From: Elmis aenea
Taxonomy: Eukaryota > Arthropoda > Insecta > Coleoptera > Elmidae
Direction: 5' to 3'
Length of the DNA stretch: 64,000 nt
Assembly (NCBI GenBank): GCA_947652605.1
Contig: OX393577.1
Span: 53,344,108 to 53,408,107, forward strand
In this document: piece after piece, positions 12,391 to 23,185 of the stretch
Position numbering within the stretch: position 1 is the stretch's first letter
How the letters are laid out: the number at the start of each line of letters is the position of its first letter
Notes under the pieces: generated by a model
Database searches by the model: none
Told to the model about the DNA's origin: nothing
Seen by the model: only the letters and a program-made list of their open reading frames with translations
Position numbers and translations under genes: made by a program

Positions 12391-12692
12391 GAAATTATCA
12401 GTTATTTTATGTTGTGGTTCTTGCAAAAATTGAATTAGCGGATGTGGTGCACAATGTAAAGGATGCATCAGCTCACAGTAACAGCTCGTTTAGACGGTAC
12501 CTTTTTTCTTGTAACAGTTCATACAATGTAGTATGACATGCAACAGCGCATGTGTTGCATGTTTTTTTCTTCACACGTTGTTGTAGAAGAATAACTCCTG
12601 CGTTTTATATCCTACGTACCTGTAGCATATAATTTAACATCCTCTGAGTACATATTTAATCCTTAATTGCTAAAAACCAGATGCGTGAAGAT
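12391..12692. other. Unassigned
   Basis: A+T-rich sequence with no recognised content, leading into the tandem array. Confidence 0.35.
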
Positions 12693-13290
12693 AGCCGCGA
12701 CTTTTTTTTTTAAAATGCATTTTCTTAATTGCCTTAACTAGTGCATAATTAGTGTCAATTAGCGCCGTAGTTATAAATATTAGCGCCCTAATAGCAAAAA
12801 AAATACAGTCGTTATAAAAAATTCGCGGCCAACTTCACGTAGCCGCGACTTTTTCGAATGTGCAAATTTCTATGGTCATCAATTAGCGCATTTTTTAATT
12901 GCCTTAATTACGCCTAATTAGCGCTAATTAGTGCTGTAGTTTCATAAATTAGCGCCCTTACAATAAAAAAGTTGCAGACATTAAATAAAATCGCGGCCAA
13001 CTTCACGCAGCCGCAATTTTTTCAAATATGCAAATTTCAATGATGCTTTTAATTAGCGTCTAATTAGAGCCAATTAGCGCCGTAGTTTCAAAACTTTGCG
13101 CCCCTATAATAAAAAAGTTAGACCGTTTAAAAAATCGCGGCCAACTTCACACCACGGAAACCTTGGAAACATACAGATTTATTTAAAGTATGTTACTTAT
13201 TAGTTCTGTGTTGATTACAATTAGCGCTAATTACCGCCATACTTTAAAACCCTCGAACTTGTCAAATTAATAAGTTACAGGTTATAGGTA
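12693..13290. repeat. Tandem array of about 150-bp units with GCCGCGAC and AATTAGCGC motifs
   Basis: Units begin at about 12693, 12841 and 13009 with AGCCGCGACTTTTT or a near match, then carry TGCAAATTTC (units 2 and 3), repeated AATTAGCGCC-type motifs, and close with TCGCGGCCAACTTCAC. Spacing is about 148, 168 and 142 bp. A fourth, degenerate unit occupies about 13151-13290. Each junction places CGCGGC and GCCGCG as a small inverted repeat around AACTTCACG. No coding sequence is seen. Confidence 0.8.
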
Positions 13291-13299
13291 AGGCAGGGC

Positions 13300-13412
13300 T
13301 GGTGATGGACTAATTTTTGAAACTACGGCGCTAATTGGCGCTAGTTAGGCGCTAATTAATGGCATAATTAAAATTTGCATATTCGAAAAAGTCGCGGCTT
13401 CGTGACGCTCTA
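13300..13412 (-). repeat. Inverted partial unit of the adjacent tandem array
   Basis: The segment contains GGCGCTAATTGGCGCTAG, then AAAATTTGCATATTCGAAAA and GTCGCGGCTTCGTGACG, which is the first part of an array unit in reverse orientation. The array is therefore closed by an inverted unit, as in foldback-like or hairpin structures. Confidence 0.7.
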
Positions 13413-15529
13413 CAAAAGTAGTCAAATATTTAAAGGTTTCAGTAGGATACTTTTAACTATTTTTTAAATGAAATTGTATTGACAAAACAGCATTAATTAT
13501 TTATAACGCAATTTGCGTTGAAATCATTATCAGATCAAATTATATAATATCAAATGAATGTCACTTATATTTATTCAATATTTTTTTATTAATACTAAAA
13601 TTATATTGAACATTATATCTTTGTAACACTTAAGGTAAGATTTTTTACTTTTAATTTATAGTCTTCCACAAATTTAATGTTTTGTATACCATCCACTTCA
13701 TTTTATGGTAATGTAGAACAAGCACACATCTCAAAATCCACCCATCATGTGTTGGGTAAAATGTTTATAGCGAATACCTAATTAAGTTATGAGACGAATG
13801 CTATCGGTGCAAAAAAAGTCATCGTAACCTTTTTAAATTGATGTTTCTAAAATGTTTAATTCTTGTTTAATTTTTTTTCATACTTTCGAAAAAGGATAGG
13901 TAATTTTTTTAATTAGTATTATGTTTATTATTGTTCTACTTAACACGAGGTTTGTACATTATGCATAACTGCAGGGCAATACTGTACGTTCGTCCAAATT
14001 AAGAACAACGAAATCGATTTTGATGAACTAATGGAATTTATGCAGATTTGTATTTTTTAATTCTAGTACTGCTAGGTGCTGGAAATGTTTTGGATTTACA
14101 TTTTTTCGAATGTTGTAGTTGATGGTATGGTTATTAAATCAAGGTGGAAATAAAATTCAAATTTCATGCGACAAAATTGATATTTAATACTTCAAAAATG
14201 TCTGTACTATAGATAAACTCTTTTTTTATTAATGTTAACCATTTCGACATTTTCAATATTATCTTTGCACCACAGAGCAGAAATAAATAAAACGTACAGT
14301 GATTAAAGGGGCACAGAAACGCTTGTGGGAATTATTAATTTCAGATTGAGGATGCTCAATCTGTACAAAAATAGCAATGCGATGGTTTTCCTTAATGAAA
14401 TATCACTTAATTTTCTGCCTCATTTTTTTCTATCACTGTTCCTTTGTGTATTGTTTCCGTCATTCTTTATTATTTCATCCTGTTCTAATTTTTGATCAAC
14501 ATAGTTGTTGTTAAAAGGATCACTTAATTAGTAAATCCGATTTGTTTAGTCATTAAGTTACTGCTAGACTTTCATATTAAGCGATAAATTTTATTAACAG
14601 CAACAAAAGCTGTTACATAACGACCCATATAGGTTTGATCTACGATTAACATTAGTTTGCTCTGTAATGATTTAAATGGTACATGTGTTTTGCCTTGTCT
14701 TGATGAATTTTGAAAATACTAGTAAATCACCACGTACATACATGTTATATGTTTGTTGGTTTATAATTTCCAGTGTATTCGATATTAGTTTGTAGAGAAC
14801 CGAATAAATGAATTATAGAAGAGGTTTGCGCGAAACTAATTATTGAACATACGGAATTAGCGAGAACAGTTGGGTATTGTAGATGCAACTGTTTAAAGTT
14901 ATTTTAGCCACAGGCACTTCCTATGCTGCTAATTAAGTTTCTGTATGCGCTAAGTGCTAATTGTTTATTTAAAGATGCTTCCGTTTGCACTTCTGCTATG
15001 GTTAAATTGAAGAAAAATATTAGAGAAAACATGATATTATTATTTAAATAACTTTTATTTTAAATAAAAATTTGGAGTGGAAAAAAGATTATTTTATTTA
15101 TTTATGGAAGGGATTAGAGTAGAAATACAGTGTACTAAAAGTGACTTAAACATATCGAAAAATTATATTCATTTATAAAAGGTACATAGAAATTGTAAAA
15201 ATGATTTAATGGTATCTATATTAATTGTAAACATTTCTGCTGTTTTTCCAAATTTGTCTATACATATTGTTGTATGGAATTAACACAATATTTATAATGA
15301 TGCTGAAATAGGCTGTAGACAAGAAAACTATTTAATTTTTTGCTCAAACCGGAACATTGGTAAAGGAAAGGGGGGTTAATGATCCAAAATAAAATGTAAA
15401 ACCTAATTTATTCGAAAAGTGCAATAAAATTTAGTCAAAACAGGAATCTCCCAAAAATAATGATTTGTGCAGCACAGTTGTGGAATTTTTTAAATATTGG
15501 AAATATTCTTTTTTCTTCCAACTTCTATA
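13413..15529. other. Unassigned A+T-rich sequence, 2.1 kb
   Basis: No transposon end, reading frame with a domain, or tandem repeat was identified. This is one of the longest stretches without a recognised repeat in the window. Confidence 0.4.
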
Positions 15530-16477
15530 CCGGGTGATTCAGTTGACTGTCGCACCCCTATAACTTTTTAATTAATAAAAATAACCCCAACAAAGCTTAT
15601 ATTTTTGGAAACGGCGACAAATTCTCTATTAAATGATGTGCATTTGTTATCTCTGCGATGACATATGTCAATTCCGCGATAGGCAACTGTTTTTTTTTTT
15701 TAAATTACATAATATACATTTTGTTGTTGATTCGGATAGAGAATTTAATTCTGAATCCGACCATGTATTAAAAAAGTATGCTTACATAAAAAAAATCGAG
15801 AAAAATCAGTTCAAAGTTTATTCAAATCATAGCAAACAGTCTATTTAACAAAACAAAAAACGATAAAATCTTAAAAGTTATACTATAACTATCAATGGAA
15901 ATGTATTAAAATGAATTTTTAATAAAATAAAAACAAGTAATAAACGTTGACATAAAAAAATTAGACTCTAATTTCAATCAAGCAGTTACAAATAGAGGAC
16001 AACTGTGTTTGGAATGTGAATACATTAAAGCCTATTGTTTTATGTCGACGTTTATTACTTGTTTTTATTTTTATTAAAATTCATTTTTAATACATTTCCA
16101 TTGATAGTTACAGTATAATTTTTAAGATTTGATCGTTTTTTGCTATGTTAAATAGACCGTTTGCTATGATTTGAATAAACTTCGAAATGATTTTTCTCGA
16201 AAAATGTCTTATGTAAGCATACCTTCTTAATACACGGTCGGATTCAGAATTAAATTCTCTATCCAAATCAAAAACAAAATGTATACTATGTAATTTAAAA
16301 AAAAAAAAAATAGTTGCCTATCGCGGAATTGACATACAGGTACGTCATCGTATAGATAACAAATGCACATCATTTAATAGAGAATTTGTCGCCGTTTCCA
16401 AAAATATAAGGTTTGTTGAGGTTATTTTCAATAATTAAAAAGTTATAGGGGTGCGACAGTCAAATTGAATCACCCGG
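15530..16477. mobile_element. Long foldback element with CCGGGTGATTC ends
   Basis: Two arms of about 430 bp (15530-15955 and 16043-16477) are nearly complete inverted copies: for example AACGGCGACAAATTCTCTAT on the left and its complement on the right. The loop is only about 90 bp. Both ends are flanked by TA. The reading frame at 15633-15848 lies inside an arm and is not a gene. High arm identity implies a recent origin or ongoing gene conversion between arms. The superfamily is inferred from the TA flanks. Confidence 0.85.
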
Positions 16478-16489
16478 TATAGGCTCCAA

Positions 16490-16900
16490 CCCTGTTTTCT
16501 CCATCTCTTCGTCATTCGTCTTTGGGGTGAGTTCCAATCGGCGATTTATCTCTAACTTGACGTACCAGGCAGGTTTATTTCATTTTTGAGTTGTGATTGT
16601 TCCACTCTTCTCTTTGTTATCCACTCATTAATTTATAGGTTGTACCTGACACTGATTCTGTTTCGGTTGCGGTTTATTCTATTTTTTGCCATCTTCCTTA
16701 TGTCTTCATCTTTGTCGTTTCCATTATTTGTCTCGTCTGTTGTTTATCGCCTCGACATTCTGCTGCATAGGTTAATAAGGGTCGTACTACATTCTAGGTC
16801 AATCAAAAGCTTAAAACTATTTTCTTCATTTTGTTTTCCCATCAAGAATTTTTGTATAGTTATAATCCGTCCTGTTCTGCCATTACAGGGTAAAGTCAAG
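16490..16900 (-). pseudogene. LINE ORF2 C-terminal relic (RTE-like)
   Basis: On the minus strand frames give PVLTYAAECRGDKQQTRQIM-like sequence, then TTKMKT, INEWITKRRVE and RDKSPIGT. This follows the usual order downstream of the reverse-transcriptase domain in RTE-like LINEs: a TYAxE motif, an E(T/M)xxL block, a WxxxRRxxW block, then a K/RPxGxR block. Frameshifts and stops are frequent. The open frame on the opposite strand (16586-16963) is a shadow. Both ends are truncated by neighbouring foldbacks. Confidence 0.7.
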
Positions 16901-16962
16901 AATTTAAATTTTGTTTATTCTCAACATGTCTGGTTAACAGTGTGCTTGCGTGTTAGCTCTTG

Positions 16963-17842
16963 AAGTACGTAGTCTCGATTTTCGAGAGAAATTCATTGCC
17001 ATAAACAGATTTTGGATATCTTTTTTAATTTTCGAAATATAACCAAAAACCGATTTTTTCCGTTTTTCAAAAATGTTAAATATCTCGCTTAAACAAAAAG
17101 ATAGAGGAAAACTTTAAAGACATTTTTGGCATGGTGCTTTGTCCTTAATAAGATAGCCATATATTTTTTTTTACTCATATCGATACCGATATTATTACAC
17201 CTAACTTTCTTATTTTAAATGGCAACCATAAGCAAATTATATATTTTTGAAAAGCGCAAAGAGTAGCTTTCGATTTATGTCAAAGCCAATTATGGTTGCC
17301 ATTTAAAATAAAAGTTTGGTGTAATGTATCGCTACTTATATGAGTAAAAAAAATTGAACATCGTTATCTTATTAGGACAAAAAAACATGCAAAAAAGTCT
17401 TTAAAGTTTTTCTCTAGCTTTTCGTTTAAGCGAAATGTTTAAAATTTTTGAAAATTGCTTAATTTTCGAAATATAGCCAAACACTGTCATGAATGTTAAA
17501 TATCTCGCTTAATCGAAAAGATGGAAAAAAACTTAAAAATACTTTTAGCATGGTTTTTTGTCCCTAATAAGATAGCGATGTTCAGTTTTTTTTTAAACTC
17601 ATATAAGTAGCGATATGTAATATGAGTTAAAAAAAATTGAACATCGCTATCTTATTAGGGACAAAAAACCATGCAATTTTTTTGTTAAAAGTTTTCCTCT
17701 ATCTTTTCGTTTAAGTGATATATTTAACATTTTTGAAAAATACCAAAAATCGGGTTTTGGCTATATTTCGAAAATTAAAAAAGATCAAAAATCTGTTTAC
17801 GGTAATGAATTTCTCTCGAAAAAATAAATCGGGACTATGTGC
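16963..17842. mobile_element. Compound foldback with four alternating inverted units
   Basis: Outer arms (16963-17050 and 17750-17842) are inverted: TCGAGAGAAATTCATTGCC on the left, complement of AATGAATTTCTCTCGA on the right. Inside, one segment (motifs ATATCTCGCTTAA, AAGATAG and ACTCATAT) occurs four times in alternating orientation at about 17075-17215 (+), 17280-17445 (-), 17490-17618 (+) and 17619-17755 (-). The whole is a foldback made of two smaller foldbacks. No coding capacity is seen, and no CAGGGTG end is directly attached. Confidence 0.75.
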
Positions 17843-17859
17843 TTAGTTTTATTCTATCT

Positions 17860-17920
17860 CTGATAATAACCGAGATACCCTGTATGGGCATCGAAAATAG
17901 ACCACCCTGTACATATAGGG
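17860..17920. mobile_element. Solo right ends of CAGGGTG-type elements
   Basis: GATAATAACCGAGATACCCTGTA is followed within 30 bp by AATAGACCACCCTGTA. Both resemble the right end of the 25191-25830 element (AAGCGAGATACCC then GGACCACCCTGTA). Left partners were not found. Confidence 0.5.
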
Positions 17921-18142
17921 AGAATCATGGTTGGTTGATAATTTTAGATGAACATCAAGTTAAACGAACCTGCCTGTCGAATGGCTGACTTTATAGTCGT
18001 ACCAACGGCAAATCTGTCTGTAGCAAAATAAATGTTTGCTATTTTAAACAATATTCAATTTATTACCAATTACTAGACCTTCTAATTTATTAAAAGAGTG
18101 TAAATTGCGTAAATTACTAAGTACTGTAATTATTATTGTATA

Positions 18143-18540
18143 CAGGGTGAGTCACGACGGACGCGTCGGAGTTTTATGGCGAAACGGTTTATATTTTCCA
18201 ATTTCTGTCGCTGTTAGATTATGTAATGTATTTTTGAAAATACTGTATTTTCATGAAAATGCAATTTTCACGAGAACGGTTGACTTTAGTTAGACCCATA
18301 TAACCTTATACATTTTTTGAAGTAAATTTAAAGAGGAATCCAAAAATGTAAAAATATACAGGGTGTTCCATAAGAAAAAGTATAACTTTGATATGGCACT
18401 CTTTTTTGGAGCACCCTGTATATTTGAAAATATTTTAAAATGTAGCAATTATTGACTTACATAATCTAACAGCGACAGAAATTGAAAAATATAAACCGTT
18501 TTGCCATAAAACTCCGACGCGTCCGTCGTGACTCACCCTG
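18143..18540. mobile_element. Foldback element with CAGGGTGAGTCACGACGG ends
   Basis: The ends CAGGGTGAGTCACGACGG and CCGTCGTGACTCACCCTG are perfect inverted repeats, extended by about 70 bp of near-identity on each side, and each is flanked by TA. A second, 60-bp TA-flanked element lies inside at 18359-18418. No coding capacity is seen. The near-perfect arms suggest a young copy. Confidence 0.85.
18359..18418. mobile_element. Nested 60-bp micro-element with CAGGGTG ends
   Basis: It runs from CAGGGTGTTCC to GGAGCACCCTG, each end flanked by TA, inside the loop of the 18143-18540 foldback. It would be an extremely short TA-inserted element, or the collapsed remnant of a longer one. Confidence 0.55.
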
Positions 18541-20091
18541 TATATAATTTTTTTTGTGTGAATATATGATTTAAACAAAAACATTGTAGAATGTTGCCAA
18601 ATACATATTTCTTTTTATGAACAACGATGGGGAACTATGAGATATAAAGTGTTTTTAATACATGTCATACAGTATCAATAACTATTATTTTATTTGCATT
18701 TGGGAGTCACCTACGTACACACATCGATTCAGTGTTGTAAAGTTCTTTTGGTACAACGTGTACAAATAATCAAGCACTTTTTATATCGACAAGTACACAA
18801 AATGGATACATTTTTCATTTAAAGTAGTAGCAATATTTGTCAATGTCTAAAGTCTTGACAAACAAATGTTACTTTAAGCGTGTTTGTATAAAAAAAAACT
18901 CGTGTTGGTAACACCCTTCGATTTATTTGAAACCGCAACCCTTACTTCGAGTGGAAACAAATCGGTGAAACGACAAAATTCCTTTAAATAATTAATTACA
19001 CCTTCAAAGAAATTGATTTAATTTGTTTCGTTGGTATTTTCAAGAGACGTGGGTATAGCCGGAATGAAGTGTATAAAAATGTACATTCAAAATTGATGAT
19101 TGTTTTTAATAAATATAGACACGTCGTTATTACATTTTTTGATATTTTTTATCCACAAAACAAAGGTTTTCGTTCAAAAAAATCTTTAAATAGTATAAAG
19201 TTATGGAATGTGCTCATTTAATTAACACCAAGAAAAATAATGATTTAAGTTGTTGAATAGACTTTATTTATGGGTTAATATATAGTTAGCAAAACTACTA
19301 GTAAAGTTTGGATTTAATTATCCATGAGCTAACTTAATAAATTAATTATGTATATAACTAATTAAGCTTAAATTTAGTCAGTCCTGATTGTTTTTAAACA
19401 AATTCTAAACTTAGTTAATGAACTGCTGATCAAATTTTGTGTAGGACCAATTAATAATGAATACTGATTAGCTAGCTATAGGTTTAACAAAATCGATCAT
19501 TATTTGGCGTAAACGAAATTAATTTTTAATGCTTAAATCGGTTAAGTTAAACTAATTAATTATGTATTCTTGATAATGCTCTCGTAAATTTTCAATTACA
19601 TTATCCGTTAGAGCGGATTTAGTCTCAAGAAAAGGTCTGGTGGGATATAAAGGGATATCTATACGGAATTCGAGTAGACTTCAGAATTTTTGCGTTGTTT
19701 AAGCTATCATAATAAGTTATTTTCTTGTTTGTCTGAGCTGAGCGTTTCGAAAAGAGATGATCTTAAACAAAAATTAATAAGTTCAAAGTTATACTAAGTG
19801 AAAAATAATTTACAATGGAGCTCTTTAGACAAAAGTATTTTTGTGCTAATAGTAGAATGCTTTTAGTAATGAACATACATTATTAACATGTAAACAAACT
19901 TATTTAATGCACAAGCTGATTAAATTAATGTTCTAACATGGCAATAGTTCTACATTTTATGCTAATTAATAATATCAACAAATTAAAAAACAATAAAAAA
20001 ATCTGAAAGTTCAGCTTTTTATGTAGACGCTGTAATATTTATACATATTCCTGAGATTATAAATTTCGTAAAAACTTTATTGCAACAATTT
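18541..20091. other. Unassigned A+T-rich sequence
   Basis: No gene or repeat boundary was identified in these 1.5 kb. Many TTAATTA-type motifs occur at 19300-19560, but no periodic repeat could be defined. Confidence 0.4.
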
Positions 20092-20228
20092 CAGGGACGT
20101 AGCAATAAGTAAATAGGCCCGTGGCCACAGGGCCGTTCACAGAAAATTCGGGCCCCGAGCAAGCAATAGACAACGGGCCCCCCTTTCCTCTAAAAAAGGT
20201 ATAAATTTAAGACTCGCATTTTGATATA

Positions 20229-20602
20229 CAGGGTGGTCCACATAGAAAGGCCACAATTGGGATCTCGTAAACAGTAAAAGCTACAAATAAGTTTCAATTA
20301 GACAAATTAACAAATATTTAAACAGAAGAATGTTTTCAATTTATAGTGCGTAAAAAAATCTACAATATTTTCCCCAAAAATATTTTTGTACCATCAAGTG
20401 TAACCGAGTTATTAACGATTTAAAAAATGCCTATTTCGATTTTTGTTGATTATCTAGAGTGCCATGAAACTTTTTTGAAACAATAAAGCATCACTAAATA
20501 GGTTTCTGAAAGGGAAACTATTTTTGTAATTTAAACTTCTTTGTATCTCTTACCGTTTACGAGATCCCAATAGTGGCCTGCATTTCTATGTGGACCACCC
20601 TG
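20229..20602. mobile_element. Foldback element, CAGGGTGGTCCACATAGAA family (copy 1)
   Basis: The ends CAGGGTGGTCCACATAGAAA and TTTCTATGTGGACCACCCTG are inverted and flanked by TA. Subterminal GGGATCTCGTAAAC and GTTTACGAGATCCC are also inverted. The same family recurs at 61236-61562. No coding capacity is seen. Confidence 0.85.
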
Positions 20603-20668
20603 TAGACTATGTAATTCTGTATAAAAAACACGAAAAATAAATTTAAGCAAAATGTTTAATATAATATA

Positions 20669-21070
20669 ACAAGATGGTTTACCCGGCGTTGCACGGGCGA
20701 TTACAATTTTAATTACTGTTTTAACTTGAATAAGCCCAATAATTCCAAATCATACACAAATGACATATTCTGATCAATCATCTTTTCATTTTCTTATAAT
20801 TCCTTAAAAAATAACTATTTATTGCTTAAAAATTGAATAATAACTCAAATTTATTTTCTTTCGTCTTGTTTCAATTAAAACTGTACTAATAAAATTTTTT
20901 TAAATTGGTAATATGTGCTTGTACTTAAAGTTTGGCGTTAGATCTGCAAGATCCTAAATAGTAACTGTGCAAAATTTGGTCCCGATCGGTCAACGGACCT
21001 AGGATTGTATAGCGAACAAACAAACAAACAAACACACAAACAAGCTCTTTTATATATATATGTATAGATA
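20669..21070 (+). repeat. Hairpin-headed repeat, copy 1 (CCCGGCGTTGCACGGG head)
   Basis: The head has ACCCGGCGTTGCACGGGCG, an inverted CCCG...CGGG. The tail has GCAAAATTTGGTCCCGATCGG, then an (AAAC)n run and TATATATATA. The tail matches the repeat at 32218-32576 (CCAAATTTGGTCAGGATCGG, then CATACAAACATACA and TATATATATAGA). Such head-tail repeats are widespread in insects. I cannot decide between a SINE-like and a Helitron-like origin. Confidence 0.6.
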
Positions 21071-21094
21071 ACTCTCTAGAGTTTTTCGGCTTTG

Positions 21095-21131
21095 GCTACA
21101 TCTTTTTTCTTTTTTTTTTCTTTTCTCTTTT
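21095..21131. repeat. Pyrimidine-rich simple repeat
   Basis: A run of T with scattered C (TTTTTTCTTTTTTTTTTC type), without further structure. Confidence 0.6.
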
Positions 21132-21510
21132 GAGATCCAGAATTTAGGATGATAATGTTTCATCTTAATTTTCGACAAATTAAATTTTATTCAATATTCG
21201 TTTGTAATAATAACAATAATCTATTATTAAAGAATTCTATACAGTGTGTTCTACAAAATGGTCCCAAGACTATAACGACTTCAATTGTGATTTAACCATC
21301 AAAAAACCGTATACAGTGTGTACAAAAAGTAACGTAACGGATCAATATGCCAGTTATGCATAGACAAGAAGAGATAACGCGTTAAAAAAATATTTTTTAT
21401 TCGTCGCTAAAATTTTAAGAGTATTTTTCAACAAAACATTGATGCTCGAATCCGGGCCCCCTTTACAACACCGGGTCCCGGGAATTAGTCCCGTCTACCC
21501 ATCACCCCTG

Positions 21511-21933
21511 TGATAGGCCCTGCGTGTGCAAGCAGAGTTAATGGAATCTTCAGATAAAGTTTTTGTCTTAGAGTAGATTCGAACATGCGAAGTGTAAATG
21601 ACAACTGCGTGACCCAGACGAGAAATTTTTGAAAAGTATGAGATAATGAAATTTTGAGAATATTTTGGAATATGAGAGATCACACACACAGTTTAACTTT
21701 TATTTAGGTTTCCACTCCTATCTTAAGAATTTATACTTAAAGTTGCCTCTTTATATACTCACCCGGTCAGAATATTCAACAACATTAAATCAGTTCTAAC
21801 GACAATTGTATCTTAATTAGTTGATATTAATTTAGCAACAACAATGTATATATGCAAAAAATAGAACTTAATAATAATAACCTTGTGACCTATCTGTGCT
21901 GCACTCCCGGATCGTTACGCCACTGCATAAGAT
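21511..21933. other. Unassigned, ending in a possible hAT terminus
   Basis: Contains no recognisable gene. At 21913-21925 CGTTACGCCACTG, read on the minus strand as CAGTGGCGTAACG, looks like a hAT end. The LINE derivative inserted just beside it, with its left target duplication TGCATAAGAT at 21924-21933. Confidence 0.4.
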
Positions 21934-22020
21934 CATCATCATCATCATCATTGAGCCGTATAATCCTAGGGATTATGGCTAACGCCGAGGCGTTGTTGTA
22001 GATCCATTTGTTGAGGTGGA

Positions 22021-22257
22021 TCAGTCCTCTCCTCTGATTTTATCTAATTCTCTCGCAATTTCTTCCATTTTACCTATTCGCAACATGGTTTTAACATTCC
22101 ATGTTGCAATCTTTATTTGTTCGTATTTACTTATTTCTTCCTTTTTCCCCCTTTTGTTTTCTTGTTTTTCTTTATTTTTATTGTTATTTGTGTCCTTGTT
22201 CCTGTCCTGTTTAATTTCCTGTGTGATGTTCCATGTACTTATCCTTAATTCTCTGTT
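22021..22257 (-). pseudogene. LINE ORF2 N-terminus: start of apurinic-type endonuclease
   Basis: After an upstream stop the frame reads NRELRISTWN..., then a lysine/asparagine-rich linker, then KIATWNVKTMLRIGKMEEIA, and stops after RGED. The IATWNV(R/K)T motif followed by GKMEEIARELDK is the beginning of the apurinic/apyrimidinic-type endonuclease of RTE-like and related LINEs; the asparagine in TWN is the first active-site residue. The remainder of the domain (normally over 200 residues) and the reverse transcriptase are deleted. It lies about 110 bp after the ORF1 stop, as expected for a two-ORF LINE. Confidence 0.75.
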
Positions 22258-22369
22258 TTAATTTTTATATTTATTTTTTCTTTCCTTTTGTCTTTAATTA
22301 ACTTTCTCATATCCCGTTTCATTGCTTCGGTCGTTTCTCCATTTTCCTGTCCTTTGCTATTTACCGTTA

Positions 22370-23185
22370 TTAGTTTTTTGACCTTTGAGTCAATTTATTT
22401 CGCTCCTTACTGTACTTCTCCAATTCTTGAGCCTCTTTATTCCAGTTCCAAGTTTCTTCGTCAATTATTAACTTTAGGAAGCCTATCTTAACATTTTTAC
22501 CACTTTGCCTTTTTTCTTTAGCTATGTTTCTGATTTTTCCTTGTATTTCCCTTTCATTCTTAGTCATATCGTCATTAATGTATATTTCTTCTCCCTTTCG
22601 CTGTCTTAGTTTATTTTTATTCTGCATCACTTTGGTTTTATCCTCTTCACTATTAAGCTCAATTAAACAGGTTTTCTCTCCTATTTTCCGTGCCGCATTT
22701 ACTTCCACTTCGACCCCCAGTTCCTTTTCTATGAACTTTTTTAATGTGTCACGGAGCACATTCTGGTTGTTTGTTTCGATGGGCATACCTTGTAATATTA
22801 CGTTCCTCCTTCTTTTTTCTCTCTCTAGTCTTTCAAGCCTCTCGTTTGTGCGTGTCACCTCTCGTCTCAGATCACCTATTTCTTTTAAGGCCTTTTCGTT
22901 GGTTTCTTTTAATATCTTCATTTCATCTCTATATTTTTGTTGTTCATCTCTTAGTTGTTTGATTTCCTGCTTTATTTCCTCACTACTACTTCGCTGCCCT
23001 TCTTTTATTTCTTTCATATCTGTTGCCAGGTTCTCAATCATTGCCATTATTTGCCCCATTGTGCCTTCACATGTCCCCTCTCCCTTTGTTGGGGTCCTGC
23101 CTGTCTTTTTTGCTTTTTTAAAAATTTCTTTTTCATCCTCTCTCTTTCTTTTGTTTTCGTCCGTGTTATATCCGTCGGTGCTCAT
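22370..23185 (-). CDS. LINE ORF1 protein (coiled coil plus RRM-like nucleic-acid binding)
   Basis: Intact 271-residue frame from ATG at 23185; an in-frame GTG four codons upstream is a less likely start. Approximate layout, in residues: a charged lysine-rich N-terminus (1-45); a long heptad-like coiled coil rich in E, K, R and L (about 55-130, with EEIKQEIKQLRDEQQKYRDE); then RRRNVILQGMP (about 130-140), the first strand of an RRM-like domain as in L1-type ORF1 proteins; and a basic C-terminal region with GEEIYINDDMTKNEREIQGK (about 200-222). Such proteins trimerise through the coiled coil and coat the LINE RNA. There are no stops or frameshifts, unlike every other transposon frame in the window. 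The clade is not certain. Confidence 0.8.
   Translation of the reverse strand: MSTDGYNTDENKRKREDEKEIFKKAKKTGRTPTKGEGTCEGTMGQIMAMIENLATDMKEIKEGQRSSSEEIKQEIKQLRDEQQKYRDEMKILKETNEKALKEIGDLRREVTRTNERLERLEREKRRRNVILQGMPIETNNQNVLRDTLKKFIEKELGVEVEVNAARKIGEKTCLIELNSEEDKTKVMQNKNKLRQRKGEEIYINDDMTKNEREIQGKIRNIAKEKRQSGKNVKIGFLKLIIDEETWNWNKEAQELEKYSKERNKLTQRSKN

Larger units (their letters stand above)
20092..21510. mobile_element. Possible decayed hAT-like element hosting later insertions
   Basis: CAGGGACGTAGCAATAAG at 20092 and GGGCCCCGAGC nearby look like a hAT start. The right side has GCTCGAATCCGGGCCCCC (about 21445) and an end ...CATCACCCCTG at 21510, so subterminal GAGC/GGGCCCC motifs are inverted. 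A different possible right end, CGTTACGCCACTG, lies at 21913-21925. Neither gives a target duplication. A foldback and a hairpin-headed repeat have inserted in between. Confidence 0.35.

Noticed and set aside
12693..13412. CRISPR array
   Set aside because: Units are about 150 bp, diverged over their whole length, without short invariant repeats and unique spacers, and the genome is evidently eukaryotic.
16586..16963. 125-residue plus-strand reading frame
   Set aside because: It lies antisense to a LINE ORF2 relic whose motifs are readable on the minus strand; its hydrophobic composition is the complement of a lysine-rich sequence.
20092..21510. A confident hAT element
   Set aside because: The candidate ends match weakly and no 8-bp duplication was found; kept only as a low-confidence entry.
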